Below are positions 17,266 through 26,682 of a stretch of DNA of 64,000 nucleotides, piece after piece. Every line of letters starts with the position of its first letter. Position 1 is the first letter of the stretch. The notes under the pieces were generated by a model that made no database searches, had not been told where the DNA came from, and saw nothing but the letters and a program-made list of their open reading frames with translations. A program made the position numbers and the translations under genes. This DNA comes from an uncultured Oscillospiraceae bacterium (GTDB taxonomy: Bacteria > Bacillota > Clostridia > Oscillospirales > Acutalibacteraceae), in assembly GCA_900540275.1 (NCBI GenBank), contig UQFO01000001.1:310001-374000 (forward strand), in the 5' to 3' direction.

Positions 17266-17901
17266 TCAACCCCTTTCCTTTGCGGCGGCAAGCGTCATAT
17301 CGGCAAAGTTTTTAAGCATCAAAAGCCCTGCTTCTCCGCTTTTTTCCGGATGGAACTGCGTTGCGGTAATGTTTTGGTAAGAGACGGAAGCGTCAATTGC
17401 CGTACCATACTGCGCCTGTGCGGAAACGATTGCCGGATTATTCGCGCGCAGGTAGTACGAATGGACAAAATAGACGTAGGGCTCGCCTGTAATCCCTTTA
17501 TAAATGCCGTCGTGCTTTTTGATTTCAAGTGAATTCCAGCCGATGTGCGGGATTTTGAGGTTCCCGCCGCCGTTCGGTATTTTTGTAATCGAGCCTTCCA
17601 GCAGGGAAAGGCCCTTGGCGTTCGGGCTTTCCTCACTTTTGGAAAACAGCAGGTGCAGGCCCAAGCAAATGCCCAGAAGCGGCTTGCCTGTTTTTATATA
17701 TTCAAGCACAGCGCTTCTCATATGGGAACGGTCCATACAGTCCATCGCGTCCCCGAACGAGCCGACGCCCGGCAGGATTGCGCCGTCGCATTCCAAAAGC
17801 GTGTGTTCGTCCCTTGTGACGGTCGTATCGCACCCGATATGGTTAAACGCTTTGACAACGCTTTGCAGGTTGCCCGCGCCGTAGTCGATAACAGCAATCA
17901 T
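17266..17901 (-). CDS. hisH: Imidazole glycerol phosphate synthase glutaminase subunit
   Basis: A 211-residue class I glutamine amidotransferase that supplies ammonia to HisF. The oxyanion strand loop (LPGVGSFGDAM), the nucleophile Cys in GICLGLHLLF and the His-x-Glu of FHPEKSG are all visible. ATG 17901 is chosen over the upstream TTG because AAAGGG lies about 8 nt before it. It is first of the two-gene hisHF unit; no other his gene adjoins, and hisI-hisE are 17 kb away. Confidence 0.97.
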   Translation of the reverse strand: MIAVIDYGAGNLQSVVKAFNHIGCDTTVTRDEHTLLECDGAILPGVGSFGDAMDCMDRSHMRSAVLEYIKTGKPLLGICLGLHLLFSKSEESPNAKGLSLLEGSITKIPNGGGNLKIPHIGWNSLEIKKHDGIYKGITGEPYVYFVHSYYLRANNPAIVSAQAQYGTAIDASVSYQNITATQFHPEKSGEAGLLMLKNFADMTLAAAKERG

Positions 17902-18021
17902 AAACAAAACCCTTTACGAAATATTTTACCTGATTTTATCATATTTTTGGGGGAAAGGCAAACAATTTGAAGGATAGATGCCGCATCCTGCAAAAAACAG
18001 GCGGTGAATCTGCGCTTTCGC

Positions 18022-18050
18022 TTGATTTTGGCAGGATTATGTATTAAAAT
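18022..18050 (+). promoter_or_regulatory. Sigma-A type promoter of the rpiR-led operon
   Basis: TTGATT (18022-18027) and TAAAAT (18045-18050) spaced by 17 nt, 60 nt before the regulator gene. Confidence 0.65.
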
Positions 18051-18109
18051 TAATTAGATAATGCAACAGAAGAAGGATGGGCGGGCCTTATCCGCGGGAG
18101 AAGAAAATC

Positions 18110-19006
18110 ATGGAAAAACATTTATTGTCAAGAATTGAACAGTTAAAGCCCAGGCTCTCAAAGGGGCAGAAGCGCATTGCCCGATATATAGAAGAACAAT
18201 ATGACAAGGCTGCCTTCATGACCGCCTCCAGGCTGGGCGAAACGGTCGGCGTCAGCGAGTCTACCGTCGTGCGCTTTGCGACGGAAATCGGCTATGACGG
18301 CTACCCAAAGCTGCAAAAGGCCATGCAGGAAATGATTCGGGACAAGCTTACCTCCGTACAGCGCATTGAGGTCACATGCAACCGCATCGGCTCACAGAGC
18401 GTGCTCGAAAGCGTGCTCAATCAGGATATCGATAAAATCAGGACGACGCTTGAGGAGACCTCGCGCACGGATTTCAAGGCGGCGGTGGATGCAATCGTAG
18501 GGGCGGAGAATATTTATATCTTCGCGGTGCGCAGCTCCTCGGCGCTCGCAAACTTTTTAGGCTATTACTTCGATTTGATTTTCGGCAACGTCCACGTCGT
18601 AAGTACGACGAGCAGCACCGAAATATATGAAAAGCTGCTGCGCATCGGTGAAAAAGACGTCATGATTGGCATCAGCTTCCCGCGCTATTCCAAACGGGCT
18701 GTGGAGGCAATGCAGTTTGCATCCGACCGCCGCGCTCGCGTTGTCGCGCTTACCGACAGCATGATTTCCCCGCTCGTCGCGGTCGCGAATTACGTGCTGC
18801 TCGCGCGCAGCGACATGGCCTCGGTCGTCGATTCGCTCGTCGCGCCGCTGAGCATGATAAACGCCCTCATCGTTGCGACGGTCCTACAGAAGAAGGAAGA
18901 GGTTAAGGAAACCTTCCGTAAGCTTGAGCGCGCATGGGACGAATACGACGTATACGCGAAAACCTCCGAAAGCGGCAGTGCGGGTACAGCGGGGGAAGAG
19001 GCATAA
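18110..19006 (+). CDS. RpiR/MurR-family transcriptional regulator
   Basis: A 298-residue regulator. Residues 1-80 form the RpiR-type helix-turn-helix (TASRLGETVGVSESTVVRFATEIGYDGYPKLQ). Residues about 120-260 are a SIS sugar-phosphate isomerase-like domain (IYIFAVRSSSALANFLGYYFDLI and IGISFPRYSKRAVEAM) that usually senses a phosphosugar. Ligand and targets are not evident, as no sugar operon adjoins. GGGAGAAG precedes ATG 18110. The stop overlaps the next start (TAATG), so it heads an operon with the flavoprotein and probably cmk-plsC. Confidence 0.92.
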   Translation: MEKHLLSRIEQLKPRLSKGQKRIARYIEEQYDKAAFMTASRLGETVGVSESTVVRFATEIGYDGYPKLQKAMQEMIRDKLTSVQRIEVTCNRIGSQSVLESVLNQDIDKIRTTLEETSRTDFKAAVDAIVGAENIYIFAVRSSSALANFLGYYFDLIFGNVHVVSTTSSTEIYEKLLRIGEKDVMIGISFPRYSKRAVEAMQFASDRRARVVALTDSMISPLVAVANYVLLARSDMASVVDSLVAPLSMINALIVATVLQKKEEVKETFRKLERAWDEYDVYAKTSESGSAGTAGEEA

Positions 19007-20253
19007 TGGCGAAAAAGGAAGTGCTCGTCATTGGGGCGGGCCCCGCGGGTATGATGGCCGCGGGTACAGCGGCACAAAACGGCGCGGCTGTTACAATTGT
19101 CGACCGCAACAGGCGTCCCGGCAGGAAGCTGTTAATCACCGGCAAGGGAAGGTGCAACGTTACAAATAACTGCGACACACGCGATTTTATAGCCTCTGTA
19201 CCGACAAACGGGCGCTTTTTATACAGCGCCCTGAGCGTGTTTTCCCCGCAGGATACGATAGGCTTTTTTGAAAAACGGGGCGTCCCCCTTAAAACGGAAC
19301 GCGGAAACCGCGTTTTCCCGCAGTCCGATAAAGCGGCCGATATTGTTGACGCGATGCGTTCTTTTCTAATGGACTGCGGCTGCCGGTATATAAACGGCAG
19401 GGTGAAAAGCCTGATTTTGGAAAATGGCGAGGCAAGGGGCGCAGTGCTTGAAGACGGGCAAAGCCTGCGGGCCGGCTGTGTGGTTGTCGCCTGCGGCGGC
19501 AAATCGTACCCATTGACCGGCTCGACGGGGGACGGCTATACGCTTGCGGAGCAGGCGGGCCATACGGTGGCAGCGCCTGTGCCGTCGCTCGTTCCGCTTA
19601 TATCGCGGGATTCCTTTTGCAAGGACCTGCAGGGGCTTTCTTTGCGTAATATTTCCATTACGGTAACTGATACGGACAAAAAGAAAGAGATTTATTCCGA
19701 TTTCGGCGAGCTGCTCTTTACACATTTTGGGCTGAGCGGACCCGTTATTTTAAGCGCGAGCGCCCATATGCGCGGTATGCGCGCGGGCAGGTACCGCATA
19801 GATATTGACTGTAAGCCTGCGCTTTCGTTTGAACAGCTGGACAAACGGCTGCTGCGCGACTTTGAAAAGAATAAAAACAGGGATTTTTGCAATTCGCTTT
19901 CAGAGCTTTTGCCGCGCACGATGATTCCCGTCATGGTAATGCGCTCCGGTATCCGGCCGGAAACAAAGTGCAATGCCATTACAAAAGAACAGCGCCATGC
20001 CTTCGGCCGGCTGCTTAAGCAATTCCCTGTTGTTATCAACGGCTTCCGCCCGGTTGAAGAGGCTATCGTTACCTCAGGCGGCGTCAACGTAAAGGAAATC
20101 GACCCCAAAACAATGGAGTCAAAGCTTACAAAAAATTTATTTTTCGCAGGCGAGGTAATCGATACGGACGCCTATACAGGCGGGTTTAACCTGCAAATCG
20201 CTTTTTCTACAGGCTATCTGGCGGGTATTTCCGCAGCGGATGAAAATATGTGA
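19006..20253 (+). CDS. FAD-dependent oxidoreductase of the HI0933/BaiN-like family
   Basis: A 415-residue flavoprotein with an N-terminal dinucleotide fold (VIGAGPAGMMAAGTAAQNG), the RRPGRKLLITGKGRCNVTN stretch typical of HI0933-like proteins and a C-terminal FAD-contact region (FFAGEVIDTDAYTGGFNLQ). Members have been linked to bile-acid (BaiN) or aminoacetone oxidation, but most are uncharacterised, and family annotations are unreliable on the substrate. It overlaps the regulator stop by one base and is followed 24 nt later by cmk. Confidence 0.88.
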   Translation: MAKKEVLVIGAGPAGMMAAGTAAQNGAAVTIVDRNRRPGRKLLITGKGRCNVTNNCDTRDFIASVPTNGRFLYSALSVFSPQDTIGFFEKRGVPLKTERGNRVFPQSDKAADIVDAMRSFLMDCGCRYINGRVKSLILENGEARGAVLEDGQSLRAGCVVVACGGKSYPLTGSTGDGYTLAEQAGHTVAAPVPSLVPLISRDSFCKDLQGLSLRNISITVTDTDKKKEIYSDFGELLFTHFGLSGPVILSASAHMRGMRAGRYRIDIDCKPALSFEQLDKRLLRDFEKNKNRDFCNSLSELLPRTMIPVMVMRSGIRPETKCNAITKEQRHAFGRLLKQFPVVINGFRPVEEAIVTSGGVNVKEIDPKTMESKLTKNLFFAGEVIDTDAYTGGFNLQIAFSTGYLAGISAADENM

Positions 20254-20277
20254 ATCGCAGAAGGGAAGAAAAATATT

Positions 20278-20940
20278 ATGACGGCAATCGCCATCGACGG
20301 TCCCGCGGGCGCGGGCAAAAGCACCATCGCAAGGCTCGCGGCAAAAAAGCTGGGCTTTATTTATGTGGATACCGGTGCGCTGTACCGGGCTATCGCGTAC
20401 AACGCGGTGAAGCTCGGCGTTAAAATCAGTGATGAAAACCAGGTGGAATGCCTGCTCGACCATACGGATGTCCAGCTTAAATTCCAAAACGGCGAGCAGC
20501 GCGTGTATGTAAACGGGGCGGATGTAACCGGCTTTATCCGTACGCCGGAGGTTTCCATGGCATCTTCCGGCATTTCCGCGCTGCCTGTCGTGCGGAAATA
20601 CCTGCTCGGTTTACAGCGCGGCATCGCAAAGAACAGCGACGTAATCATGGACGGCAGGGACATCGGCACGGTTGTCCTGCCGGACGCCAAAATTAAAATA
20701 TTCCTCACCGCCTCCGCCGAGTGCCGCGCGAAACGGCGCTATGAAGAACTGACGGAAAAGGGGATGGACGTCGTATATGACGACATCCTGCGCGATATCG
20801 AAACGCGCGACTACAACGATTCCCACAGGGAGGTAGCACCCTTAAAACCGGCGCGGGACGCCGTACTTGTCGATACGTCGGGCGAAACGCTTGAAACCTC
20901 GCTTGAGCGCCTGCTGGGCGTGATAGAAAAGCGCCTTTGA
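20278..20940 (+). CDS. cmk: Cytidylate kinase
   Basis: A 220-residue CMP/dCMP kinase. The P-loop GPAGAGKST is at the N-terminus, YVDTGALYRAIAY forms the nucleotide-binding segment, and DGRDIGTVVLPDA and the LID region ETRDYNDSHREVAPLKPA are standard. It uses AGAAGGGAAG as the ribosome site. Its pairing with plsC immediately downstream is common in Firmicutes; the usual ispH/rpsA companion is not present here. Confidence 0.96.
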   Translation: MTAIAIDGPAGAGKSTIARLAAKKLGFIYVDTGALYRAIAYNAVKLGVKISDENQVECLLDHTDVQLKFQNGEQRVYVNGADVTGFIRTPEVSMASSGISALPVVRKYLLGLQRGIAKNSDVIMDGRDIGTVVLPDAKIKIFLTASAECRAKRRYEELTEKGMDVVYDDILRDIETRDYNDSHREVAPLKPARDAVLVDTSGETLETSLERLLGVIEKRL

Positions 20941-20967
20941 TTTTTGCAAATCGGGAGGATGGGGATA

Positions 20968-21588
20968 ATGGAACAGAAAAAATGGCTCTACAGCTTTGGC
21001 AGGGCGGTATGCACGCCCCTTATGAAGGTTTTATACCGCTACCGCTTTACCGGCAGGAACAATCTGCCTGAAACGGGCGCGTATATCATCTGTGCAAACC
21101 ACCAGTCGTTCGCCGACCCTGTGCTGCTCGGAATCGGGCAGAAGAGAACCATCCGTTATATGGCGAAGGAGCAGCTTTTTAAGCATAAATTCCTGGGAAA
21201 GCTCATTTCTATGCTCGGCGCTTTTCCTGTTATGCGGGAATCTCACGACAACGCCCAGGCGTTCGCAACGGCGGATTCCGTGCTGGAAAGCGGCGGCGTA
21301 CTTGGGATTTTCCCCGAAGGCACGCGTTCTAAAACGGGCGAGCTGCTGCGTATGCGTTCCGGCGCGGCCCTGATAGCGGCGCAGATGATGGTGCCCGTCG
21401 TTCCGGCGTGTATTACGGCTAAGGGCGGGAAAATGAAAGTGTTCAACACGACGAAAATTACATACGGGGACCCCATTACGCCCGAACAGATGGGACTGAC
21501 TGAAAACGCGCAGGGGCATCAGATAAGGGCTGCCAGCCGCGTAATTTCAGACGCGATTGCAAATATCAGGGAACAAGATAAATTTTAA
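20968..21588 (+). CDS. plsC: 1-acyl-sn-glycerol-3-phosphate acyltransferase
   Basis: A 206-residue membrane-associated acyltransferase that makes phosphatidic acid. The HX4D motif NHQSFADP and the phosphate-binding FPEGTRS motif are intact, with VPACITA later in the fold. ATG 20968 is preferred because GGGAGG (20953-20958) is 9 nt away; an earlier ATG abuts that site. It lies 27 nt after cmk and 16 nt before the MORN gene. Confidence 0.94.
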   Translation: MEQKKWLYSFGRAVCTPLMKVLYRYRFTGRNNLPETGAYIICANHQSFADPVLLGIGQKRTIRYMAKEQLFKHKFLGKLISMLGAFPVMRESHDNAQAFATADSVLESGGVLGIFPEGTRSKTGELLRMRSGAALIAAQMMVPVVPACITAKGGKMKVFNTTKITYGDPITPEQMGLTENAQGHQIRAASRVISDAIANIREQDKF

Positions 21589-21604
21589 AAGGGAAGCATA
21601 ACAT

Positions 21605-24403
21605 ATGGCATATACCATCAAGCCGCCTGTGGCGGGAACCGTACCATATTTTACAGCCTATCTTCTGGCGGAGGAGCCGGCAAGGTTTTCAAGCGACGTG
21701 CTTTTAAAGGTGCGCCGCGATTACTTTACGTCGGGCAAAAAACAAAAGGACAGGCTGTTTATGACGGCACAGGGGGAATCTATCCGCTGTGCTTACGCAA
21801 TGGAAAAAAACAAACCCTTAAAATGGAAAAAAGAGGTCCAGGGCAGGCAGGAGGAAACGGCGGTAGCCGATGGCGCATCCGGCTACCGGGTTGAATCCCA
21901 GGGCTTTTCCGGAGCGCCCGTAAAAAAAGCGTACTTCGACAATGCGCACGCCTGGCTTCGTACGGAATATTTTGACCTTGAGGGCAAGACGCTTAACGCT
22001 GTTTTAATGCCGTGGACAAATGAACGTACCGCGTGCCTTGCGCTTTATCCGAAACAGGACAAAACGCCCATCCTGTTAAAAAGCGTTCCGATTCCGGAGG
22101 ATGAAACGCTCCTTTCCGACCTGGTGCGGGAAGTCGAACCGCAGGCCTGCGCGCAGACACAGCAGGGGCTTGCCTATTTCTGTGACGATGAAAAGCTTTC
22201 CCTTTGGGAGGGAAAGCTTGAGCAAAAGGCAAAAGAAAGCAATAAGCCCAGGACATCGAAGCCCAGAAGGAAGCCGGGCGGCTTTCAATTTGATAAAGAA
22301 GCGCTGAGGGCGGATGCGCAGATGCTTTCTTTTGATATCAGGACGGCAGCTTCCCCGTTTACAGGCGCATTGCAGGAGCAGCCCCGCCCTGCAAAAAAGG
22401 CAGTAAAAACAACAAAAGAGGCAAAAACAAACGCAAAAGCTGCGAAAACAGCTGAAATATTGCCAGAAAAGTCCGTTTTGGCTGTAAATATACAGCCCGG
22501 CGCCCCAGTTATGGAAACGCCTGCGCCCGTTCCTGAAAAGAGCGCGGACAAGAATAAAACGGACGCGGCTGAAAAGGCCGCGGAAGCAGAAACTGTGTCA
22601 GCCGATTTGCCGCCTGCTGTTGTAAAGATTGAAAAGCCGGCTTCGCAGAAGAAAACGGCAAAAGGTACAGCCGCGCCGAAAACGCCTGCCGGCAGCCTTC
22701 CTGCCGACAAGATCATTGCGCTTTCCGCTAAGGAAAAGGGCCTGTATTTCGGCCCGCTCGATGAAAACGGGCGGCGGACAGGCATGGGCCGTACACAGCT
22801 GCAAAACGGCAGGACGCTTTATGACGGGGATTATCTTTGCGATATGCGCGACGGCTTCGGCGCGTATTATTTTAAGACGGGGCGCTTGAGCTATGTGGGC
22901 GGCTGGAAGGAAAACAAACGCAGCGGCTTTGGCATAGCGTTCCGGCCGATGGACGGCTCCGCGCATGTCGGCGTGTTTGAAGACGACCATCCAAAGGGCG
23001 TCTGCGCACGCTTTGATAAGGAAGGCCGCATGACCTTCGCGGGTAACTGGAAGGGCGGCACGAAAAACGGAGCGGGAATCACGCTTGAGGATGACGGTTC
23101 CATGACCGTTACGGGCTTTGTGAACGACAGGCAGAACGGTACGGCCACCGTGCTCGATTCATACGGCCGCGTACTCTACAGCGGCGGCTATAAAAACGGC
23201 CAAAAGGAAGGGGAAGGGCTTCTCTTCCATCCGGACGGCACGCTTGCTTATTCCGGCGCGTTCCATAACGGCGAATACGAGGGAGAAGGGACGCTGTATC
23301 TTGAGGACGGCGGGACCGTTTGCGGCGAATTCGCAGCCGGCAAGGCGAACGGCCGCGCTGTGAGGCGCGCGGCTTCCGGTGCGCTCATTTACGACGGCCT
23401 TTGGCAAGACGGCTTGTATAACGGGCTGGGCAGGCTTTATAAGCAGGACGGCGCCTTTATGGAGGGGCTGTTTCAAAACGGCTCCATGCATGGCGAATTT
23501 ACCTGCTTTGCGCAGGACGGCGCGGTTACCTATAAAGGGACGCTCAAGGACGGCCTGTACGACGGGCATGGAATGCTTTACCGTGACGGCTCGGCCGTTT
23601 ACGACGGCGCCTTCGCGGAAGGTGAAAAAAGCGGAATCGGCAGGGAATACGAAGGCGGCGTATGTGTTTACATGGGTTCGTTTGCAAAGGGCGGGCGCAG
23701 CGGCTTCGGTATCCTCTGCAGCGGCGCCGGGCAGCTCTATTCCGGATTTTTTGAAGGCGGCGTACCTTGCGGGCAGGGCGTTTCATATGCAGGCGGCCGG
23801 CCCCGTTTCGCGGGGTTTTTCGAGGAAGGAAAACCGCACGGGCGCATTAACGAGATAGAAGGCCAAAGGATTGCGGCACAGTGTATTTTCGAACACGGCG
23901 CCTGCCGTTACGAGCGCCGCTTCCGCAGTGACGGCTCGCTTGCGTTTGAAGGGAATATCAAGGACGGAAAGCCCGAGGGAATGGGCGCCTCCTTTAATGA
24001 GTATGGGGAAAAGACGTTTGAGGGGATTTTTAAATACGGGGAGCCGTTTAAAAGCATGAAGGTCATCACGGCCGAGCTTGCCGGCCTGCCATATGTGGAG
24101 AAGCTTAAAAACACCGATTACGAGACCTTCCGCACAGCTCCCGAATATGCGGTGGAGCAGCCGCTTTGCGGCGGCGTTTATTCCGGAGGACTCAAGAACG
24201 GGCTGCCGCACGGCAAGGGCACCATGCTTTATCCCGACCACCGCTATACCGGCTCTTATTCGGAGGGGAAAGCAGCGGGAGAGGGCGTCGTTTATTTAAG
24301 CGGCGGCGAGCAGCTTCGCGGCAGATTTTTAAAAGAAAAAACATCAGCCTCTGAGCATATGGAGTTTTTGAACGCTGCGTATGACTATGAGGTACAGCCC
24401 TAA
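21605..24403 (+). CDS. Large MORN-repeat protein
   Basis: A 932-residue cytosolic protein with no signal peptide or membrane segment. Residues 1 to about 225 form an unrecognised N-terminal domain, about 226-375 a low-complexity Ala/Lys/Pro/Glu linker, and about 385-930 roughly twenty MORN-type repeats of 20-23 residues (for example YSGGYKNGQKEGEGLLFHPD and YDGLWQDGLYNGLGRLYKQD), interrupted once near 800-850 by non-repeat sequence. MORN repeats form extended beta-solenoids that bind proteins or membranes. The position after plsC in an apparent operon, with mscS downstream, hints at an envelope role, but this is inference. Bacterial proteins with this many repeats are uncommon. Confidence 0.85.
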   Translation: MAYTIKPPVAGTVPYFTAYLLAEEPARFSSDVLLKVRRDYFTSGKKQKDRLFMTAQGESIRCAYAMEKNKPLKWKKEVQGRQEETAVADGASGYRVESQGFSGAPVKKAYFDNAHAWLRTEYFDLEGKTLNAVLMPWTNERTACLALYPKQDKTPILLKSVPIPEDETLLSDLVREVEPQACAQTQQGLAYFCDDEKLSLWEGKLEQKAKESNKPRTSKPRRKPGGFQFDKEALRADAQMLSFDIRTAASPFTGALQEQPRPAKKAVKTTKEAKTNAKAAKTAEILPEKSVLAVNIQPGAPVMETPAPVPEKSADKNKTDAAEKAAEAETVSADLPPAVVKIEKPASQKKTAKGTAAPKTPAGSLPADKIIALSAKEKGLYFGPLDENGRRTGMGRTQLQNGRTLYDGDYLCDMRDGFGAYYFKTGRLSYVGGWKENKRSGFGIAFRPMDGSAHVGVFEDDHPKGVCARFDKEGRMTFAGNWKGGTKNGAGITLEDDGSMTVTGFVNDRQNGTATVLDSYGRVLYSGGYKNGQKEGEGLLFHPDGTLAYSGAFHNGEYEGEGTLYLEDGGTVCGEFAAGKANGRAVRRAASGALIYDGLWQDGLYNGLGRLYKQDGAFMEGLFQNGSMHGEFTCFAQDGAVTYKGTLKDGLYDGHGMLYRDGSAVYDGAFAEGEKSGIGREYEGGVCVYMGSFAKGGRSGFGILCSGAGQLYSGFFEGGVPCGQGVSYAGGRPRFAGFFEEGKPHGRINEIEGQRIAAQCIFEHGACRYERRFRSDGSLAFEGNIKDGKPEGMGASFNEYGEKTFEGIFKYGEPFKSMKVITAELAGLPYVEKLKNTDYETFRTAPEYAVEQPLCGGVYSGGLKNGLPHGKGTMLYPDHRYTGSYSEGKAAGEGVVYLSGGEQLRGRFLKEKTSASEHMEFLNAAYDYEVQP

Positions 24404-24420
24404 GGAGCTCTGGTTTATTC

Positions 24421-25320
24421 ATGCATTTAATTCCAATAGCGCAGGAAAGCACACTGCCTCTCGTTGGCGAAACGCCGCAGGAGACGATTTCCCTGCTTCA
24501 AAAATGGCTTTTGGATTTGTGGGACTGGGCAGTCGCCTTTTTCCCAAAGCTGATTGCCGCCGTGCTGATTTTTGCAATCGGCTGGTGGCTTTCGAAGGCC
24601 GTCACAAGGCTTATCCGCAGAGCAATGCTCCGCGGAAAGGCGGACCAGGCGGCAGTATCCTTTGTGTGCTCGTTTTCCCTCTGCGCGCTGCGTATCATTG
24701 TCATCATTTCGGCGGTCGCGCAGCTCGGCGTCAACGTCAATTCCATTATCGCGGCAGTCGGCGCGGCGGCGGTTACCGTTGGCCTTGCGCTTAAGGACAG
24801 TATGTCAAATATCGCAAGCGGCGTGCTTATCATCATCACCAAGCCGTTCAAGGCGGGCGATTTTTTGGAGTTCGAGGGCCTTCAGGGAACGGTCACGAAA
24901 ATTGAAATTATGAACACCTTTCTCAACACGGTGGATAATAAAGAGGTCATTATTCCGAATTCGCGCCTGACCGCGAATAATGTTACAAACTTTACCTCGC
25001 ACGATATGCGCAGGCTCGATTTGTCCTACAGCGTCGGATATGGGGACGACATCGTAGCGGCAAAGCAGCTTTTGCAGGGGCTTGTTTCAGAGCATCCGCT
25101 GGTCTTGAAGGAACCGGAGCCGGTCGTCGGCATTGCCGACCATAAGGACAGCAGTATTTCCATAGACTGCAAGCTATGGTGCCATAAGGACGACTACTGG
25201 CCTCTTTATTACGAAATGCAGGAGAAGGTAAAGCTGATGTTCGACGAGCACGGCATTCATATCCCGTTCAACCAGCTGGTCGTCCATATGGAGCCGGATG
25301 AAGTCCGGAAGCAGCCATAA
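24421..25320 (+). CDS. MscS-family mechanosensitive channel
   Basis: A 299-residue small-conductance channel releasing solutes on hypo-osmotic shock. Three transmembrane helices (about 38-58, 75-97 and 100-125) end in the pore helix with Gly/Ala-rich IIAAVGAAAVTVGLALKDS. The beta domain (FKAGDFLEFEGLQGTVTKIEI) and the alpha/beta cytosolic cage follow. The start ATG lies 17 nt after the MORN stop, and a TAAGGAG sequence overlaps that stop. Length is the usual MscS size. Confidence 0.93.
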   Translation: MHLIPIAQESTLPLVGETPQETISLLQKWLLDLWDWAVAFFPKLIAAVLIFAIGWWLSKAVTRLIRRAMLRGKADQAAVSFVCSFSLCALRIIVIISAVAQLGVNVNSIIAAVGAAAVTVGLALKDSMSNIASGVLIIITKPFKAGDFLEFEGLQGTVTKIEIMNTFLNTVDNKEVIIPNSRLTANNVTNFTSHDMRRLDLSYSVGYGDDIVAAKQLLQGLVSEHPLVLKEPEPVVGIADHKDSSISIDCKLWCHKDDYWPLYYEMQEKVKLMFDEHGIHIPFNQLVVHMEPDEVRKQP

Positions 25321-25368
25321 ATTTGGGCCTTGGCTGCGGAATAGCGATAAAAATAAAAGGATGACAAT

Positions 25369-26145
25369 ATGCAAATTAAAACATATCAAAGCCTTCCGCG
25401 CGAAGCGGCGGAAATCCGCACGCAGGTGTTTGTCGAGGAACAGGGCTTTCTCAGGGAATTCGACGATATCGACGCAAAAGCGCTGCACGTCGTCATATAT
25501 TTGGACGGCGCCGCGGCGGCAACCGGGCGTACTTTTCAGGAAGATAACAGTTCTGCCGTTTGGCACCTGGGAAGAATCGCCGTCCGTAAAGATTACAGGG
25601 GCCGGGGCTTAGGCCTTGCCGTCGTAAAAGCGCTTGAAGAAGCGGCAGAAAAAGAGGGAGGCCGTGTGTTTGAGCTTTCCGCGCAGACGCAGGCGCGGCG
25701 CTTTTATGAAAAGGCCGGCTATACCGCACAGGGTGGGGTTTATCAGGACGAGCACTGCCCGCATATCAAAATGGTAAAGAACATGAGCGGAGGGAACGCC
25801 TGTGTCCGGCGTGGAGCCGGTATGATTGGCGAAACGGTAACAGTCACTATTGACAGGCCGCTTGGAACATGCCACCCTGAGCATCCCGATCTGTATTACC
25901 CTGTTAATTACGGCTATATAGAAGGGGTTATAGGCGGCGACGGGGAAGAGCAGGACGCCTATGTTCTGGGAGTTGACGTTCCCGTTGAATCTTTTACAGG
26001 TACCGTTATCGCGGTCATTCACCGCAATGACGATGTAGAAGAAAAATGGGTCGTTTGTCCAGAGGGTTTGTTTTTTACGCGCGAAGAAATAATGGCGCTT
26101 GTGTCCTTTCAGGAACAGTATTTTGATAGCTCCGTCATGATGTAA
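25369..26145 (+). CDS. GNAT acetyltransferase fused to a small pyrophosphatase-like domain
   Basis: A 258-residue protein. Residues 1 to about 138 are a GNAT N-acetyltransferase with the acetyl-CoA loop VRKDYRGRGLGLAV and ARRFYEKAGY. From Met152 (IGETVTVTIDRPLG) to the end it matches a stand-alone Clostridia family annotated as small inorganic pyrophosphatase, with YYPVNYGYIEG and DGEEQDAYVLG echoing the metal-binding aspartates of family I enzymes. The frame is open through the join. A GGAG lies 5 nt before the internal ATG at 25822, so two products from one frame are possible. Pyrophosphatase activity is uncertain because the domain is short. Confidence 0.8.
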   Translation: MQIKTYQSLPREAAEIRTQVFVEEQGFLREFDDIDAKALHVVIYLDGAAAATGRTFQEDNSSAVWHLGRIAVRKDYRGRGLGLAVVKALEEAAEKEGGRVFELSAQTQARRFYEKAGYTAQGGVYQDEHCPHIKMVKNMSGGNACVRRGAGMIGETVTVTIDRPLGTCHPEHPDLYYPVNYGYIEGVIGGDGEEQDAYVLGVDVPVESFTGTVIAVIHRNDDVEEKWVVCPEGLFFTREEIMALVSFQEQYFDSSVMM

Positions 26146-26161
26146 TTATTTAATAACAAAT

Positions 26162-26203
26162 AAAAGCGGTCCCGGGATTAAAAATCTCAGGACCGCTTTT
26201 TGT
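26162..26203. terminator. Bidirectional terminator
   Basis: Stem AAAAGCGGTCC/GGACCGCTTTT with an inner GGGAT/ATCTC-like extension. Flanking A and T runs serve both the fusion gene (+) and the convergent lipoprotein gene (-). Confidence 0.85.
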
Positions 26204-26217
26204 TGTTTCGCATGTTT

Positions 26218-26583
26218 TTACACGCCGGTGTTCGATACGTTCTCAGACGCGCCGTTTGCGGTGTTCCCGCTGCTTTGCTGGCTGCCCGTCATATTGTCGA
26301 CACCGCTTTGGATAGCGCTGCCGGCAGCGGATACGCCGCCTTCGATGGCGCTGCCCGCGGCGGACACGCCGCCCTCGATAGCGCTGCCGAGAGAGCCGCT
26401 TGCGCCGCCCATGCTGCTGTTCATGCCAGCGGAAGCGTTGTTATGGTTCGAGCTGACGTTTGACTGGTTGTCTGTAACGGTTCCGTTGACACCGTTGCCG
26501 ATTTTGCCGTTTTCCGCGCTGCAGCCGACAAATAATACGGCCATGCAGCTGACTGCTATGATAACGGAAAGTATCTTTTTCAT
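26218..26583 (-). CDS. Small repeat-containing lipoprotein
   Basis: A 121-residue predicted lipoprotein: MKKILSVIIAVSCMAVLFVGC ends in a lipobox-type Cys at about residue 21. The mature part is Ser/Asn/Gly-rich, with three copies of a GSAIEGGVSAA unit at about residues 70-95, and has no recognisable domain. The repeats are almost identical at DNA level, so copy number may vary between strains. It follows sigE on the same strand about 100 nt downstream and so could be read from that unit. Confidence 0.7.
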   Translation of the reverse strand: MKKILSVIIAVSCMAVLFVGCSAENGKIGNGVNGTVTDNQSNVSSNHNNASAGMNSSMGGASGSLGSAIEGGVSAAGSAIEGGVSAAGSAIQSGVDNMTGSQQSSGNTANGASENVSNTGV

Positions 26584-26682
26584 TTTTACACTCCCTGAAA
26601 TAATGGATTGCCTTTCGGCACAGTACTATTCATTTCCGTTTTCGGCAGAATCATGCATCTGTTTTTAAACATGTATTTATGT

